The notes under the pieces were generated by a model, which was not told the origin of the DNA, made no database searches, and saw only the letters and a list, made by a program, of their open reading frames with translations. From Prorocentrum cordatum (taxonomy: Eukaryota; Sar; Dinophyceae; Prorocentrales; Prorocentraceae), in assembly GCA_963575745.1 (NCBI GenBank), contig CAUYUJ010016294.1:863317-927316 (forward strand): a DNA stretch of 64,000 nt, read 5' to 3'. The translations under genes and the position numbers were made by a program. Numbering within the stretch: the first letter of the stretch is position 1; every line of letters starts with the position of its first letter. Shown piece by piece: positions 1 to 9,819 of the stretch.

Positions 1-1
1 C

Positions 2-1372
2 GACAACGACGACGGTCGCGACACCACGCTGGAAGAAGGAAAAGGCGGAACAGCAGCAGCTTTGCCTGCGACCGTGTTAGAAGACAGCATGCACGCAGAC
101 ATTGGTGACCACGAGGCCATCATAGACTCTGGTTGCTCCAAGGGCATGGTCAGCAAGAAACGCCTGGAAAACTTCAAAGCCTTGCTTCAACAGGAGTACC
201 CCGAGCTCTACGTGAGCGAAAGGCCGTCGAACACGAAGTATCGGTTCGCTGGTGGCGACCCGAAGACGGCGGAAGCCGTTGCAACCGTACCTGTCCAACA
301 CCTGAATGCCACCACAGAGTTCGAAGTGCTGAACACTGGCCCCGAACAGACAAAGGCCACGCCTCTCTTGTTGGGAAAGCCGCAGCTAAAGAATCTGAAA
401 GCAGTGATCGACTTCGAGAAGGACACCATGCACTCGAAAACCACAGGCACCACTGTCCAACTGAAAACTTCGAGTGCGGGGCATTACCTGTTCCCTCTCA
501 TGTTGCTCAACAGCGTTGCCGCGGTAGCAACAGAGGCACATGGCTGCGATTTTGCGCCTCTTAGTGGCGCAGCTTTCGAGACTGTGACCGTTCAAAAGCA
601 CCCGAGAGCCTTCGCGGTGTCTCTTCCGCCGCGCCTGGAGCAACTTCGCGCCGACCTTCAGACGGAAGCTGGTCTCAAACGGATGCACGACAAGCTCGCG
701 CACCCGACCGTGGACCAGTTGATGCGACGTATCACTCCTGCCTTGCTTCCCGAGACAGCGCCGCAGGTCAGAAAGCTCGCCGAAAAAGTCACGAAGTGTT
801 GTAAGATCTGCGACAAGTTCCGTAAACCACACGCGCACCCAAAGACTTCTGGCATGTCTGCGAGAAATGTAAACGACCTTGCGTGCATCGATTCCTTTGA
901 AGTGTCAGTATGCGGAAGCAAGTACATCTTTCACCACATGGTCGATTCTTTCTCGAAGTGGTCGCTCGCGGAGTACACGTGCACCCGTGAACCTTCTGGA
1001 ACACTTGCTACCCTCTCAAGGTGGCAATCGGTCCACGGATGTCTCCCGCGCAGCGTTCTTACGGACAACGGCGGCGAGTATCAGAACAAGGAGGTAGAAA
1101 CGTTCTTGATGCATCACGGCACAAGGCATTTTTGGATTCCTCCTCATACTCCCGCCTCTGCGGGCTTAGTAGAGCGCCACAACGGCGTGCTCAAAATGGT
1201 TTTCTACAAGCTCGCCGAAAACTTCAAAACGGAATTGAGCAGTGGCACTCTGACGCCGACGGACGCCATGCTCCAGGCGTGCGCTGCCAAGAACAGCCTC
1301 GTTCGTAGGTGTGTTTTTTTCCGCTCAGTTCCTCGCTCTCGGAAACAACCATTTCTTCGACCAGATCGATGA
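2..1372 (+). CDS. copia polyprotein, part 1: protease, gag-pre-integrase, integrase core
   Basis: The frame is open from base 2, so no start codon is expected inside the window. An aspartic-protease signature DSG sits at about 125-133 (IIDSGCSKGMVS). A gag-pre-integrase type zinc region follows at about 680-840 (MHDKLAHPTVDQ, then CCKICDKF). The integrase core has its first Asp near 890 (CIDSFEV), the second in LTDNGGEYQ near 1058, and the Glu in GLVERHNGV near 1170, giving the D-D-E triad that cuts and joins DNA ends. The frame ends at 1372, but homology leaves it at the seven-T run at 1314-1320 and continues one base over. One extra base in that run is the simplest cause; programmed shifting cannot be excluded. 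Confidence 0.85.
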   Translation, partial: DNDDGRDTTLEEGKGGTAAALPATVLEDSMHADIGDHEAIIDSGCSKGMVSKKRLENFKALLQQEYPELYVSERPSNTKYRFAGGDPKTAEAVATVPVQHLNATTEFEVLNTGPEQTKATPLLLGKPQLKNLKAVIDFEKDTMHSKTTGTTVQLKTSSAGHYLFPLMLLNSVAAVATEAHGCDFAPLSGAAFETVTVQKHPRAFAVSLPPRLEQLRADLQTEAGLKRMHDKLAHPTVDQLMRRITPALLPETAPQVRKLAEKVTKCCKICDKFRKPHAHPKTSGMSARNVNDLACIDSFEVSVCGSKYIFHHMVDSFSKWSLAEYTCTREPSGTLATLSRWQSVHGCLPRSVLTDNGGEYQNKEVETFLMHHGTRHFWIPPHTPASAGLVERHNGVLKMVFYKLAENFKTELSSGTLTPTDAMLQACAAKNSLVRRCVFFRSVPRSRKQPFLRPDR

Positions 1373-3560
1373 GTGTGAGCCGCCACAGCTGCAGGCGTTC
1401 AGAACAGACGCCGCTGCCCACGCTCATGCCAGGTTGTCTCTCCGTCGTGCTGCTCAGGCTGTCGCTGTGCAGATCCAGACATGTTCCGAGCTTCGTGATC
1501 TCTTCAACTCCCGTCTTGCGGGCACCACTGGCCCTCTCGACTCGGGAACAGAAGTCGATTACATCGCAGATGACACCCCGAAGGCAAAAACAGCCGGAAC
1601 AGCTTGGAAAGGACCTGCCGTAGTGCTCGGCATGGAAGGGAACCAGAAAGCGTGGCTCAGAACCTCCGATGGCAAAGCCATAGCTGTCCACAGGCACCGG
1701 GCACGACCAAAAGAAAACAGAGGGCTTTTGGAACTACGAGCGCAAGCGGGGCCACAACTACAACCACCAGGGCCACCACAACAACCACCTGCACCAAAGC
1801 AAGAAGACAGTGCGCCACCAACGGCGCGCGTGAAAGAAAAGCCGCAGGACGACGATTCTGCGCCAACGCCTCCACCACAAGCTCCACCTCCGTACCTCCC
1901 TCCTGCTGCCGGGGCTCGTCCGGCCCCTGCCGGTTTTCCAGGACCTGCGAGCTTGGGCTCCCCGGCCGCGGGAAATGGGATTCCAGCGTCTACGGGCGTG
2001 CTGCCGCCGCCTCCCTCCGCGCCGCCAATGTTTCCACAGCAGCCAGCGCCGCCCTTCGGCGCCGCTTCCGCGCCGCCCCCGGCACAAGCTGCTTGCGAAC
2101 CTCTGCGCCGACACAGGGACAAGTCTGCACCAGGAGCAGGGGGAGCAGGCAAAGGCAAAGGAGGAGAAGGAGGGGGACCAGGAAAAGGAAGAGGCACAGG
2201 AGGAACGTCATCTCCATCAGCGGCCAGGCATACAGGAGCGAAGCGCGAAGCGTCCTCCGAAATCACTGACCACCAGCCAGCGCACAAGTCGCCGATGCTT
2301 CCCAATTCGGACGACGAGCTGTTAGCCTCGGCCCAAAATGATTTAGACGATTCGTTTTTCACAGTGCCTGAGCAGTGGTGTGGCTACGCTGCCGTCCACG
2401 AGGCGTGCCGTTCCTGCCCGGCAGACGCCGCTGTCGTAGGAGAGTCGGTCCTGGACGCTCTCGCGGTAGCAAAAACCATGACGCGTGCGAAAGAGATTCC
2501 TTCTCGAATCGCTGAGTCAGACCCTTCTTTCGAAGCACCACGTCTGCAGAAACTCAACGCCGTCTCCAAAAACTTCGACGAGGTACGCCTGCCGCCAGGG
2601 ACTGCCGCCGTTCCTTCCAGGTTTGTGTACACCGCCAAGGAAGGAGAGGCTAAAGCACGTTTGGTGGTGCAGGGCTGTTTTGAACCAGGGGCTGAGAATC
2701 ATGTCGTTGATTCCCCAACGCTCAACAGAAACTCTGTCAGATTCCTGTTGTGGTTAGCAGCCGTGCACGGATGGGCGCCAGAAGCTTGGGACGTCCGCAA
2801 AGCGTTCCTGCAGGCCGAGACCGACGCCGACCCACACTACGACAGTTCTCCCGTCTTCGTTGTGCCACCCAAGAGCGTATCGATCCGGCCTGGATTCGTA
2901 TGGAGGTTGCACAGGGGGAAGACGTTGTACGGTCTCCGCAGGGCGCCGCGTGCGTGGTTCTTCCACATGCGCCGTCTTCTTCTGGAACGCGGCTTCCAGC
3001 AGTCCATTTGGGACCCCTGCGCGTTTCTTTACTTCGAAGACGGCCGTCTCACAGGTTTCGTCGGGCTCCACGTCGACGACACGTTGCTGGCAGGGGCAGG
3101 GAAGTTCTGGGATGTCATCGATTCGTTACCCCTCCAATGGGGCACCCAGCAGAAGGACGACTTTACGTTCTGCGGGTTGCACATCGCAGTAAAACTTCCA
3201 TGGATTTCTTTAGATCAGAAGGAGTATTGTCGCTCCTTGACGCTGATCTCCGTGCCGCTCCACCGCTCCAGACACCCCGGCGCCCCCGTGACAGAGCAGG
3301 AACGCGCTGCACTGCGAGCTGCCCTCGGCGAGCAGATCTGGTGTACTGATCAGAGCTGTCCTCATGGCGCTTTTGCTTGCAGTTCCCTTGCTTCCAAAGT
3401 GCAGTCTGCAACAGTATCCACCCTCCTTGAAGCCAACAAGAACGCTAGAATACTTAGGGGGAGGATGTGGTTTTGTATTTTGGGCCTATGGATATTTCAA
3501 ACATCTGCGTTTACACGCGCGGCGACTCGTCCAAAGGCAAACCAACGCAGCGAGGCATGA
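1311..3560 (+). CDS. copia polyprotein, part 2: integrase C-terminus, Pro-rich linker, reverse transcriptase
   Basis: The first ~150 codons continue the integrase C-terminal region (FFSAQFLALGNN, then TAWKGPAVVLGMEGNQKAWL). Next comes a Pro/Ala/Gly-rich linker (about 1730-2260) as usual between integrase and RT. The copia-type RT (RVT_2) begins near 2610 with YTAKEGEAKARLVVQG and contains AWDVRKAFLQAE, LYGLRRAPRAWF and the catalytic GLHVDDTLLAG near 3065-3090. The residue before VDD is His rather than the usual Tyr. Near 3460 the homology again leaves the frame and continues in that of 3467-5131. The listed start is only the left limit of the open frame, not a real initiation site. It makes cDNA from the element's RNA. 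Confidence 0.85.
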   Translation: MFFSAQFLALGNNHFFDQIDECEPPQLQAFRTDAAAHAHARLSLRRAAQAVAVQIQTCSELRDLFNSRLAGTTGPLDSGTEVDYIADDTPKAKTAGTAWKGPAVVLGMEGNQKAWLRTSDGKAIAVHRHRARPKENRGLLELRAQAGPQLQPPGPPQQPPAPKQEDSAPPTARVKEKPQDDDSAPTPPPQAPPPYLPPAAGARPAPAGFPGPASLGSPAAGNGIPASTGVLPPPPSAPPMFPQQPAPPFGAASAPPPAQAACEPLRRHRDKSAPGAGGAGKGKGGEGGGPGKGRGTGGTSSPSAARHTGAKREASSEITDHQPAHKSPMLPNSDDELLASAQNDLDDSFFTVPEQWCGYAAVHEACRSCPADAAVVGESVLDALAVAKTMTRAKEIPSRIAESDPSFEAPRLQKLNAVSKNFDEVRLPPGTAAVPSRFVYTAKEGEAKARLVVQGCFEPGAENHVVDSPTLNRNSVRFLLWLAAVHGWAPEAWDVRKAFLQAETDADPHYDSSPVFVVPPKSVSIRPGFVWRLHRGKTLYGLRRAPRAWFFHMRRLLLERGFQQSIWDPCAFLYFEDGRLTGFVGLHVDDTLLAGAGKFWDVIDSLPLQWGTQQKDDFTFCGLHIAVKLPWISLDQKEYCRSLTLISVPLHRSRHPGAPVTEQERAALRAALGEQIWCTDQSCPHGAFACSSLASKVQSATVSTLLEANKNARILRGRMWFCILGLWIFQTSAFTRAATRPKANQRSEA

Positions 3561-5131
3561 CCACCTTCATGGGAGAAACGATCCCAGAGGGTGTTTGTCC
3601 CATCGTGCGTGCGCATCTTTACCGTTGGGCTTCTAAGAAGCCAACCAGGTCGATTAGCTCCACGATGGCCACTGAAAGTCTCGCTGCCGAAAGCGCCCTT
3701 GATGTGCAGCACGCGACGCGGAGGAGGGTTCAAGAGGCATTTAATCTAGAAGAGCCGCCTGCTGGACTCCTGCTGACAGATTCGTGGTCTCTTGTCACGA
3801 ATACGTACTCGACCACACCACACATCACAGAAGAAGATTTGATACCGTCTTTGAGTCGCATCAGAGAGGCGTGCGTTGGTTGGCAGAGAACAGTAAACAG
3901 CAAAGTTATTCCTAGTGATTTGTCTTGGGCGCCTGATGCCAGTATGGTCGCGCATCCGCTCACCAAGCCAAACAGCAATCCATCGAAAATCCTCGATCCG
4001 ATCAGGTCGTGTTCGATCGATTTGCGTTCGGCGGCAAGACCGACAAGCGCTGCTTCGTGCTACATGTCGCAGCCTGTTGTGGCTCAAAGCGGACCGCCGT
4101 GCTGTGGCCCCCCGGCCGGCGGAAAGCTTGAGTTCGCAATGGTTGCAACAACTGTCATTGGTGCTCGGCCCCGGCCTGCCGCAGCGCCAGGGACCGCGAG
4201 CAAGGCGTCTGCTCCGGCGCCGCCTCCGAGCCGGACGCCCCCAGCACCTCCGCCGCGCCGGCCGCCACCTACAGCGCCGACGCCGCCGGTGGAGGAGCAG
4301 CTGGCCGCTGCGCCTGCCCGCAGGCTCAATGCGATCGAGCGGCATTTTGTCACAGAGAGCCTCCGGAGTTCCCGCTCCGAAGTGCCGGCGCTTCGCCGCA
4401 TGCAGGGCCACCAAGATCTCGATCGGCCAGAGCAGGCAGAGAGGGCGGTGAGCCTCTTGAGGCAGCAGGTGCACGCGCAGCAGAAGGACAACATGTTGAC
4501 AGACATGCTCGACCAGGACAAGCAGCTTCGAGAAGCTGGCGCGCCTCCGCCGCGGCGTAAGCAGAAGCATCTTAATGTCTTGTACCGCCGAGACGTTGAC
4601 CTCTGTGGACACTGGCTGTCTGCCCGCTTGCTCCGGGACCGCGAGAGATCCAAGAGACAGCGTGCCCGGATCAGGCTGGAGGAAGCAGCGAGGGCCAGGG
4701 AGAAGAGAACTCTGTCCCCAGAGCCCGCTTCCAGCCCGCCCGGGTCGCCTGCCGAGGCAGACCCCCATGCTTCAAGCCAGGCTCCGGCGAGACAGGCGAA
4801 ACCAGGACCTCCGCAGGTCGATGCGTCTCCCTCCCCGAGCAGTGACAGCGACGCGGAGACCCTCAGCTGCGACGGCAACGACAAGGGAAGCGCCCCGAGC
4901 AGGCGCGAAGATAATCGCGCTGCCAAAGCGGCCTCCGACAACGAGGCGAAGGACTGGCACGGGCTCTTCTCGCAGACCACGGACTGCCCCAAGCTGAGGC
5001 TCTCCACACACCGGAACCTGAAGCGCAAGCCCCCGACCCAGGCCAGGCGCAGGAAGCGCTCTGACAAGCGGAAGGCAAAGAAACAGGCGAAGGCGGAAGC
5101 AAAGAAGGCCGCAAAGACAGCCACTTCCTGA
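3467..5131 (+). CDS. copia polyprotein, part 3: RNase H plus a long unknown C-terminal extension
   Basis: Codons 1 to ~175 (to ~3990) carry the copia RNase H tail: SSTMATESLAAESALD matches the conserved Ser/Glu-containing segment, GLLLTDSWSLV the Asp segment, and SMVAHPLTK the usual end. The frame then runs on with no stop for ~380 codons to TGA at 5129-5131. The extension begins Ala/Pro-rich (4150-4300), has a charged, possibly helical middle (RAVSLLRQQVHAQQKDNM, LNVLYRRDVDLCGHW), a Ser/Asp-rich stretch (PSPSSDSDAETLSCDGND) and a very basic end (RRRKRSDKRKAKKQ) like a nuclear targeting signal. I do not recognise it. It may be an element-specific domain, a captured host exon, or chance fusion after a deletion. 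The intact frame contrasts with the two breaks upstream. Confidence 0.7.
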   Translation: MVLYFGPMDISNICVYTRGDSSKGKPTQRGMTTFMGETIPEGVCPIVRAHLYRWASKKPTRSISSTMATESLAAESALDVQHATRRRVQEAFNLEEPPAGLLLTDSWSLVTNTYSTTPHITEEDLIPSLSRIREACVGWQRTVNSKVIPSDLSWAPDASMVAHPLTKPNSNPSKILDPIRSCSIDLRSAARPTSAASCYMSQPVVAQSGPPCCGPPAGGKLEFAMVATTVIGARPRPAAAPGTASKASAPAPPPSRTPPAPPPRRPPPTAPTPPVEEQLAAAPARRLNAIERHFVTESLRSSRSEVPALRRMQGHQDLDRPEQAERAVSLLRQQVHAQQKDNMLTDMLDQDKQLREAGAPPPRRKQKHLNVLYRRDVDLCGHWLSARLLRDRERSKRQRARIRLEEAARAREKRTLSPEPASSPPGSPAEADPHASSQAPARQAKPGPPQVDASPSPSSDSDAETLSCDGNDKGSAPSRREDNRAAKAASDNEAKDWHGLFSQTTDCPKLRLSTHRNLKRKPPTQARRRKRSDKRKAKKQAKAEAKKAAKTATS

Positions 5132-5182
5132 ACTGAACTGAGCTTTTCCTTTTCCTGGCTGCCTTTTCTTTTTTTGTACAGA

Positions 5183-5230
5183 AACAAAAGGGAGAATGGT
5201 GAGGTTGTCAACCGCATGCCCTTCACCATT
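5183..5230 (+). other. possible polypurine tract and short hairpin after element A
   Basis: The purine-rich AAACAAAAGGGAGAATGG (5183-5199) follows the last stop by ~50 bases, the usual place of a polypurine tract before a 3' LTR. It overlaps an inverted repeat: AATGGTGAGG (5195-5204) against CCTTCACCATT (5220-5230), with one mismatch. No LTR partner is visible, so the assignment is tentative. Confidence 0.3.
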
Positions 5231-5854
5231 TAGGTGTGTCACCTCTCGCTTCATCCTTCTCGCCTTGTTTCTCCTTGCCCCCCATCTTTCCTGATGCTCT
5301 TGCGCCCCGCTGCCGTTTAGGGCCCTTGAGCCAGGGCGCCCTCCCGGGAAAAGATGCGATCCTCGATCGACGAACCGATCCGAGATCGACACTTCTGACT
5401 GCCCCACGGACACGTCGAATGGGCTATTTCACGAAGCCCCCCCATCGACGCCTCGCGCGCTGATGCCCCAAAGACATGCATTCAGCGGCCCCCGCATCTC
5501 CTGGCGCGCCGGGCGAGTCCGTCGCATCCGCGGGTTCGACTCCGCCCGAAGAGGCCGCGTCTGCATCGGCCCCAGAGTCGTCGGGCGAGTCCCCCTTAGC
5601 GGCTGAGCCCCCAAGGGGCGGTCCGACTGCCAGGCACAGCGCAGGAGGCAAGCCTGCCCCCAGCATAGATGCGACGACGATGATGGGCGACCTGCGCCAG
5701 CTCCCTGGCCCGAGGGCGGTAACTCGCAAAGCCGCGGCCCCCTCTGGGCCGCGCGGGCCATAGGCCCACGCGCTGATGGGGGCAGCCGCGTCTTCGCCAG
5801 GGGCAGCCACACATTGGCGGACGATAACTGATCACCGTGCCGAGCCTCGAAATT
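5231..5854. other. no gene seen
   Basis: The stretch is GC-rich. Its open frames (for example 5424-5810 on the minus strand) are Ala/Gly/Pro-rich shadows with no recognisable motif. It could be the 3' LTR of element A plus its flank, but no direct repeat is available to prove it. Confidence 0.3.
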
Positions 5855-6820
5855 TCACAAGGGCCCCCTGGCGCCGTCGAATGCCGATTGCGTCGGCGCG
5901 CCCCCCTTGCGAGCCCAGCGGAGATGCGCGCGCCAACCTTTGGACCTAAATTGGTCGATGAGAGAACTCGACAACTGACTCTGAAGCCGTCGATGAAAAC
6001 CATGCGCGGAACGGCACGTGGCTGTCGCCCGCCAAAGAACACCAAAATTATGCACCGCACCAAGCGGGGCGCCACACGCGGCGGGGCCACTCAGAGAAAT
6101 CCCCCTGACACCTCCGCCGCGGGACCACCAGGGCCCGCGGGGGTTTCTTTTGATACGAACGCAGGCGCAAGTCATTCCAAAATCCTCCTCAATAGTCTTG
6201 CGCAAATCGGCATCTACAAGGAATGCCCCTGGGATGCTGCCATGGTACAGTGCATGAATATACCCTGCGGAGACACAGGTGTTCGCGCTCCCGCGCACTA
6301 CGCCTCCGATCCAAACATTGCCAGTATTACGGGTTGCGCGCTCGGCTAGGTGGCCGCAGCTGCGCACGCAGTCCAGCAGTTCGTCGCATTGCTGCTGCGC
6401 GCGTGGCATGTGGACATTTATTGATTGAAATACTTGGACGGCTCTGCCAAGGCCGAACCGTAACGCTCTGAAGAACACGGTTGTGAGTAGCTGGCAATCC
6501 GGTCTAGCATAGCCTACGGAATCGGCTTCAAGAAGAGCCATCTCGAACCTGTCGATGATTGAATCCGTTCGCTTTCCCGATTCGGGCCTGAAGTCGATAA
6601 GCGCCGCTCCTGACTTGAACTGGCGCTCATCCTCCAAATTCTCAAATGTGGCTTGTATGGTCACGAGCTGGTTGATAGAGTGTAGCGCGATTCGCATCGC
6701 TATAATGCGAGCTACACCACCGAGTCCACGTTGCAGGCACGCAGTTGTTGTTGTGGGGTCATGCGGGCGCTGGTGACATTGTGAGCGTTTATCTATTCTG
6801 GGTTTCGTCATTTGGTGCAA
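5855..6820 (-). pseudogene. copia gag-like remnant
   Basis: The minus-strand frame of 321 codons starts with a region resembling the gag of dinoflagellate Ty1/copia elements: a segment with DFRPESGKRTDSIIDRFE (few large residues, then a 'domain-swapped' helical pattern), followed by LLTTVFFRALRFGLGR and PRAQQQCDELLDCVRSCGHL, the typical Q-x-Y/C-D-x-L pattern near the gag C-terminus. The last ~120 codons (below ~6250) lose any likeness and probably read through unrelated DNA. No protease or RT follows on the minus strand, where element A's right end lies instead, so this is a truncated copy. The family call is from motif memory, not a search. Confidence 0.5.
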
Positions 6821-6906
6821 GGGGGGGAGGGGGGGGGTCCGGCTCTCGTCCCGTAGTCAATACCTCAGATTGAACCATCTTGAAATTTTCAACATAGCTT
6901 AAAATT

Positions 6907-6968
6907 GCCAAGGCTATGCATGATTGTGCGGGGCTGCGCCAAGGCTATGCGTGATTGTGCGGGGCTGT
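6907..6968. repeat. 31-bp tandem duplication
   Basis: GCCAAGGCTATGC(A/G)TGATTG plus 12 more bases occurs twice head to tail, at 6907-6937 and 6938-6968, with two mismatches. Confidence 0.9.
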
Positions 6969-7140
6969 GCCAGGATTACTATGGATCACATATTCATGAT
7001 TCCACAAGGCCGTCGGTGGCATAACAAGGGAGGGCCCAACCGGAGGCATGCTTTTTGGCGATCGGGTCCGGCGCCCCTGAGCCCTTTCGTTATGGTTCCA
7101 GAAGAATAGCAGGAAAAAGTTCGCTCAGTTGCACACATCA

Positions 7141-7270
7141 ACGATTCGAGTTTCTACGGGGGGGGGGGGGCGCCGGCCCCCGTAGTTCGTCCGATCGACT
7201 GAAGCAGGTGCCAAAATCAGCCCATAACTTCTCTACGGGGGGGAGGGGGGGGGGGCGGGGGGTTCCGCCG
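7141..7270. repeat. poly-G tracts and G/C inverted repeat
   Basis: CTACGGGGG at 7154 pairs with CCCCCGTAG at 7176-7184, enclosing a run of more G. A second CTACGGGGGGG tract follows at 7233-7262. A related G run lies at 6819-6838. These are strong hairpin or G-quadruplex candidates and also places where assemblies often go wrong. Confidence 0.7.
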
Positions 7271-8289
7271 AAAGCAAACAAAAAAATAAAAGAACGATCA
7301 CATTAAGCCACACGTGAGTTTCTCGAGTGACTTCGATTAACGATACGTTTCCAGCGGGGTCCCAATAAGGGCCCCTGGTAATGAGTCATGCGATCGCCTC
7401 CGTCGATGTGACTACCGCGTTGCATGTAACCAGTAGCACAGCCAATGCTTAACCATATGAAACCTAAGGTGGTACATTTAAAATATTGCTTCTCTGCTGG
7501 ATCATATCTAACGTTGGGCACTGCCATTGGTAACTCTCTGTCGCCGTGAAGCGGCGAATTGGCAGCGGAGGCATGCCCCCATGCTGATTTAGCGGTAGTG
7601 GTATTGCGCTTCGCAACGGGAAATTGTATGTCAGCTCGTTACCGAGCTCATTGTCAGTCGGAAGATCAGGGCGCAAAGCCGTAGCGTATACGTTTTTGGT
7701 TGTAGTCTGGCGGGCGTCACACGTAGGGGAAATAGCGTTACCACTAGTGGCGTCCCATCTTGCTAGCCAGTAGCCACGCTCTGACATCGCAGTGGCAGTG
7801 GCGGTATACTAAGCCGTGCCGTGAAAAAAAAATGCGATAGACAGAACTGGCACATCTTTGTGAGGTCAGCTCCGCTACCGAGTAAAAACAAGCAATGTAG
7901 GCATGGGATCGTAGGTGGAATGTAACATGTAGACGAGGGGTGCAGCGTCCAGAGCAAGATGCTGTCTTCAATTCGATATTGGGCCTCGGGTAGACCTCGA
8001 GGTCCAGGCGAATTGAGCGCCGGCCGCTTGAGCCTACCGGCGGCACGGACGGTCGCCACGCTCGCGTTATATACTACCCAACCCTCTGACCTGCAGTCAG
8101 GGTGACTTCCTCGTCCATCCTGATCATGACCTCAGAAATCTCCACCAGCCCTCTGGGCGTGAGTGGCTTCAGAAGATCATTATGATAACCCTCTTTTTCC
8201 CTTCACGGGGAGCGCGTTCTCCCTTCCCATACCATCTGCCCTGGGTCTGGATGGGGCGTTTCGCGAGGTGTTGGAGCGGTCGAGACGGT
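7271..8289. other. unresolved, no confident gene
   Basis: Base composition is balanced here, unlike the surrounding repeats. The minus-strand frame 7464-7787 (107 codons, with LPTDNELGNELTYNFPL) is the most protein-like frame, but I do not recognise it and it lacks flanking support. Frames at 7744-8059 look like shadows. Confidence 0.25.
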
Positions 8290-8720
8290 TCAAGATGACA
8301 ACAGGAGAATCGCAGATAGCCCAAGATGGCCTCCAAAATCGCTGAAGCCCACGATGGTTCAAGATAGGCCCCAGCATGCCTACAAGAGCCTGCAAAATCG
8401 CTCCAGGACGGCTCCAAGTGGCCACCAAACTGCCCAAAGAGCCCTCCGAGAGGCCAAAATCCGTGAACCAATTACAGGAGCACTGTGTGCTTCGTTCTCG
8501 CCTTTCCTCTTCTGATCGGCTGCGGGGCCCCCAAGATGGCCCCAAGGATGGCCAAAGAGAGCTCCAAGAGGGGCCCAGGAGGACCCCAAGAGAGCTCCAA
8601 GAGCGCCCCTAGAGAGCTCCAAAAGGCGAGTTTGGGGGCCCCGATGGGCGGGCGGGGCGACGGCTCCCAAGATGGCCCCCAAGATGGCCTCCAAGCCCAC
8701 CAAGCGGGCTCCAAGACCCA
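8290..8720. repeat. degenerate CCAAGATGGC repeat array
   Basis: Short units such as CCCAAGATGGCC and CTCCAAGAG recur with small changes and no fixed register. The same family occurs at 39480-41330, 50640-51330, 52020-52165, 52560-52735, 59270-59400 and, reversed, at 61680-62230. Confidence 0.85.
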
Positions 8721-9714
8721 TCCACCCTCCCCCATCCACCTCGCCCTTCACCTCGCCCTCAACCACCACCCCGAAAACCCCTCCAGGACCTCCTCCTCCC
8801 ATGGCGACTGTTTCTAGATGGGCTGGTGGGGATGCCCATAGCGTCAAGAATTCTGCAAAGGCCTCTTCTGAAATCCCACGGACTTCCTGACGGTGTGCTC
8901 GAACATCCCAGAAGGGTTTCCTGTGAAAGCGTTGTTGTTCTCCTCAGGGCAGTGCGGTGCAGTGGGATCACCGTGGCATTTAAAGGGCGAGAGAGAGGTA
9001 ATACAACAAAGGTAGATGATGAAATAAGGGTTGACCTCAAAGTTAGGTCGCTAGGGAGGTCTGGGCGGGGGCCCTGGAAGGTTTGGAGAAAGCGTATGGC
9101 ACTTTGGGAGAAATAGCTAAAGCTCCCATCACAAAAACGAGCCCCTGCGAATACACTGAAGCCTAAAGAAATCAGGAAGAAAGCTGCACGGAAAGTTGAT
9201 ATGGGCAGCTAGAAGAAGTGTTCGTTGAGATTCGGCCTCCTCCACCCCCTCCCACTCCGCCCTCTGAGCGCGGAAGGGGTGAGTCGCATTACCCCCTTGG
9301 TTTGGGATACATGGTGACAGGCTGCCTGTCTAGACCCAGCGGATTCCGTCGTCGAGGGGGTCCCGCGCGCTTGCGGGCGACCCGCCCGATGCGAGGCGTA
9401 TGGAGGCGGCTCCGACATGCGAATTCCAGCGGTGTCGAAGCCCTAGCGTGAGAAGGTCTTCCTACGCGCCAGCGATGGGATGACCTGGAGCCCGAAGAGG
9501 GCTGGAAGACATGTCCAGGAAGGAAGCCCCCGCGTGACGAGACGAGAATCCGATCGACTGAGGCCGGGAGGGGAGCCCTGCTCCGCGCAGGGACAGGCAG
9601 ACAACCTGTGCATACTCGGAGAAGGATGCCCGTCGTCTGCGATGGGACATTCTGACAAATATAGAGCAGCCGCCTCCAGGAGGTGCGATGCTTCCCCAAA
9701 CCTACGAGTCCTTA
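8721..9714. other. no gene seen
   Basis: No motif or repeat structure worth reporting. The open frames at 9218-9782 overlap one another on both strands and have biased, Arg/Pro-rich translations. Confidence 0.3.
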
Positions 9715-9816
9715 TCACACGCGTCGACGCACGAAAAAGGCATAAAGGACTCTTTTCCCCCAGGTCTCCACGGGCACGTTGACCTCGCCGGTCGGCAGGA
9801 CCACCTTCAGCTGCAT
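9715..9816 (-). CDS. candidate first exon, ubiquitin-like N-terminus
   Basis: On the minus strand an ATG at 9814-9816 opens MQLKVVLPTGEVNVPVE, which has the beta-hairpin pattern of ubiquitin-like domains (compare the ubiquitin start M-Q-I/L-F-V-K-T-L-T-G-K). The frame stops at 9715, 33 codons later, after sequence that no longer looks like the fold, so a splice site would be needed near 9760. Dinoflagellate introns can use GT, GC or GA donors, which makes this hard to judge. No second exon was identified downstream. It may be chance. Confidence 0.25.
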   Translation of the reverse strand: MQLKVVLPTGEVNVPVETWGKRVLYAFFVRRRV

Positions 9817-9819
9817 GGC

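Larger units (their letters stand above)
1..5230 (+). mobile_element. Ty1/copia retrotransposon A, 5' part missing
   Basis: Protease, gag-pre-integrase, integrase, reverse transcriptase and RNase H motifs occur in this order, which is the Ty1/copia order (integrase before RT). Coding is already open at base 2, so gag and the 5' LTR lie left of the window. The reading frame changes twice, near 1311 and near 3460. A purine-rich stretch at 5183-5194 after the last stop could be the polypurine tract, but I found no LTR pair because the left end is absent. Class assignment is firm; the right boundary is a guess. Confidence 0.85.

Noticed and set aside
3450-3475. AGGGGGAGGATGTGG as polypurine tract and LTR start of element A
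   Set aside because: RNase H coding continues for ~500 bases beyond it, so the element does not end here; the G run is more likely linked to the frame change.
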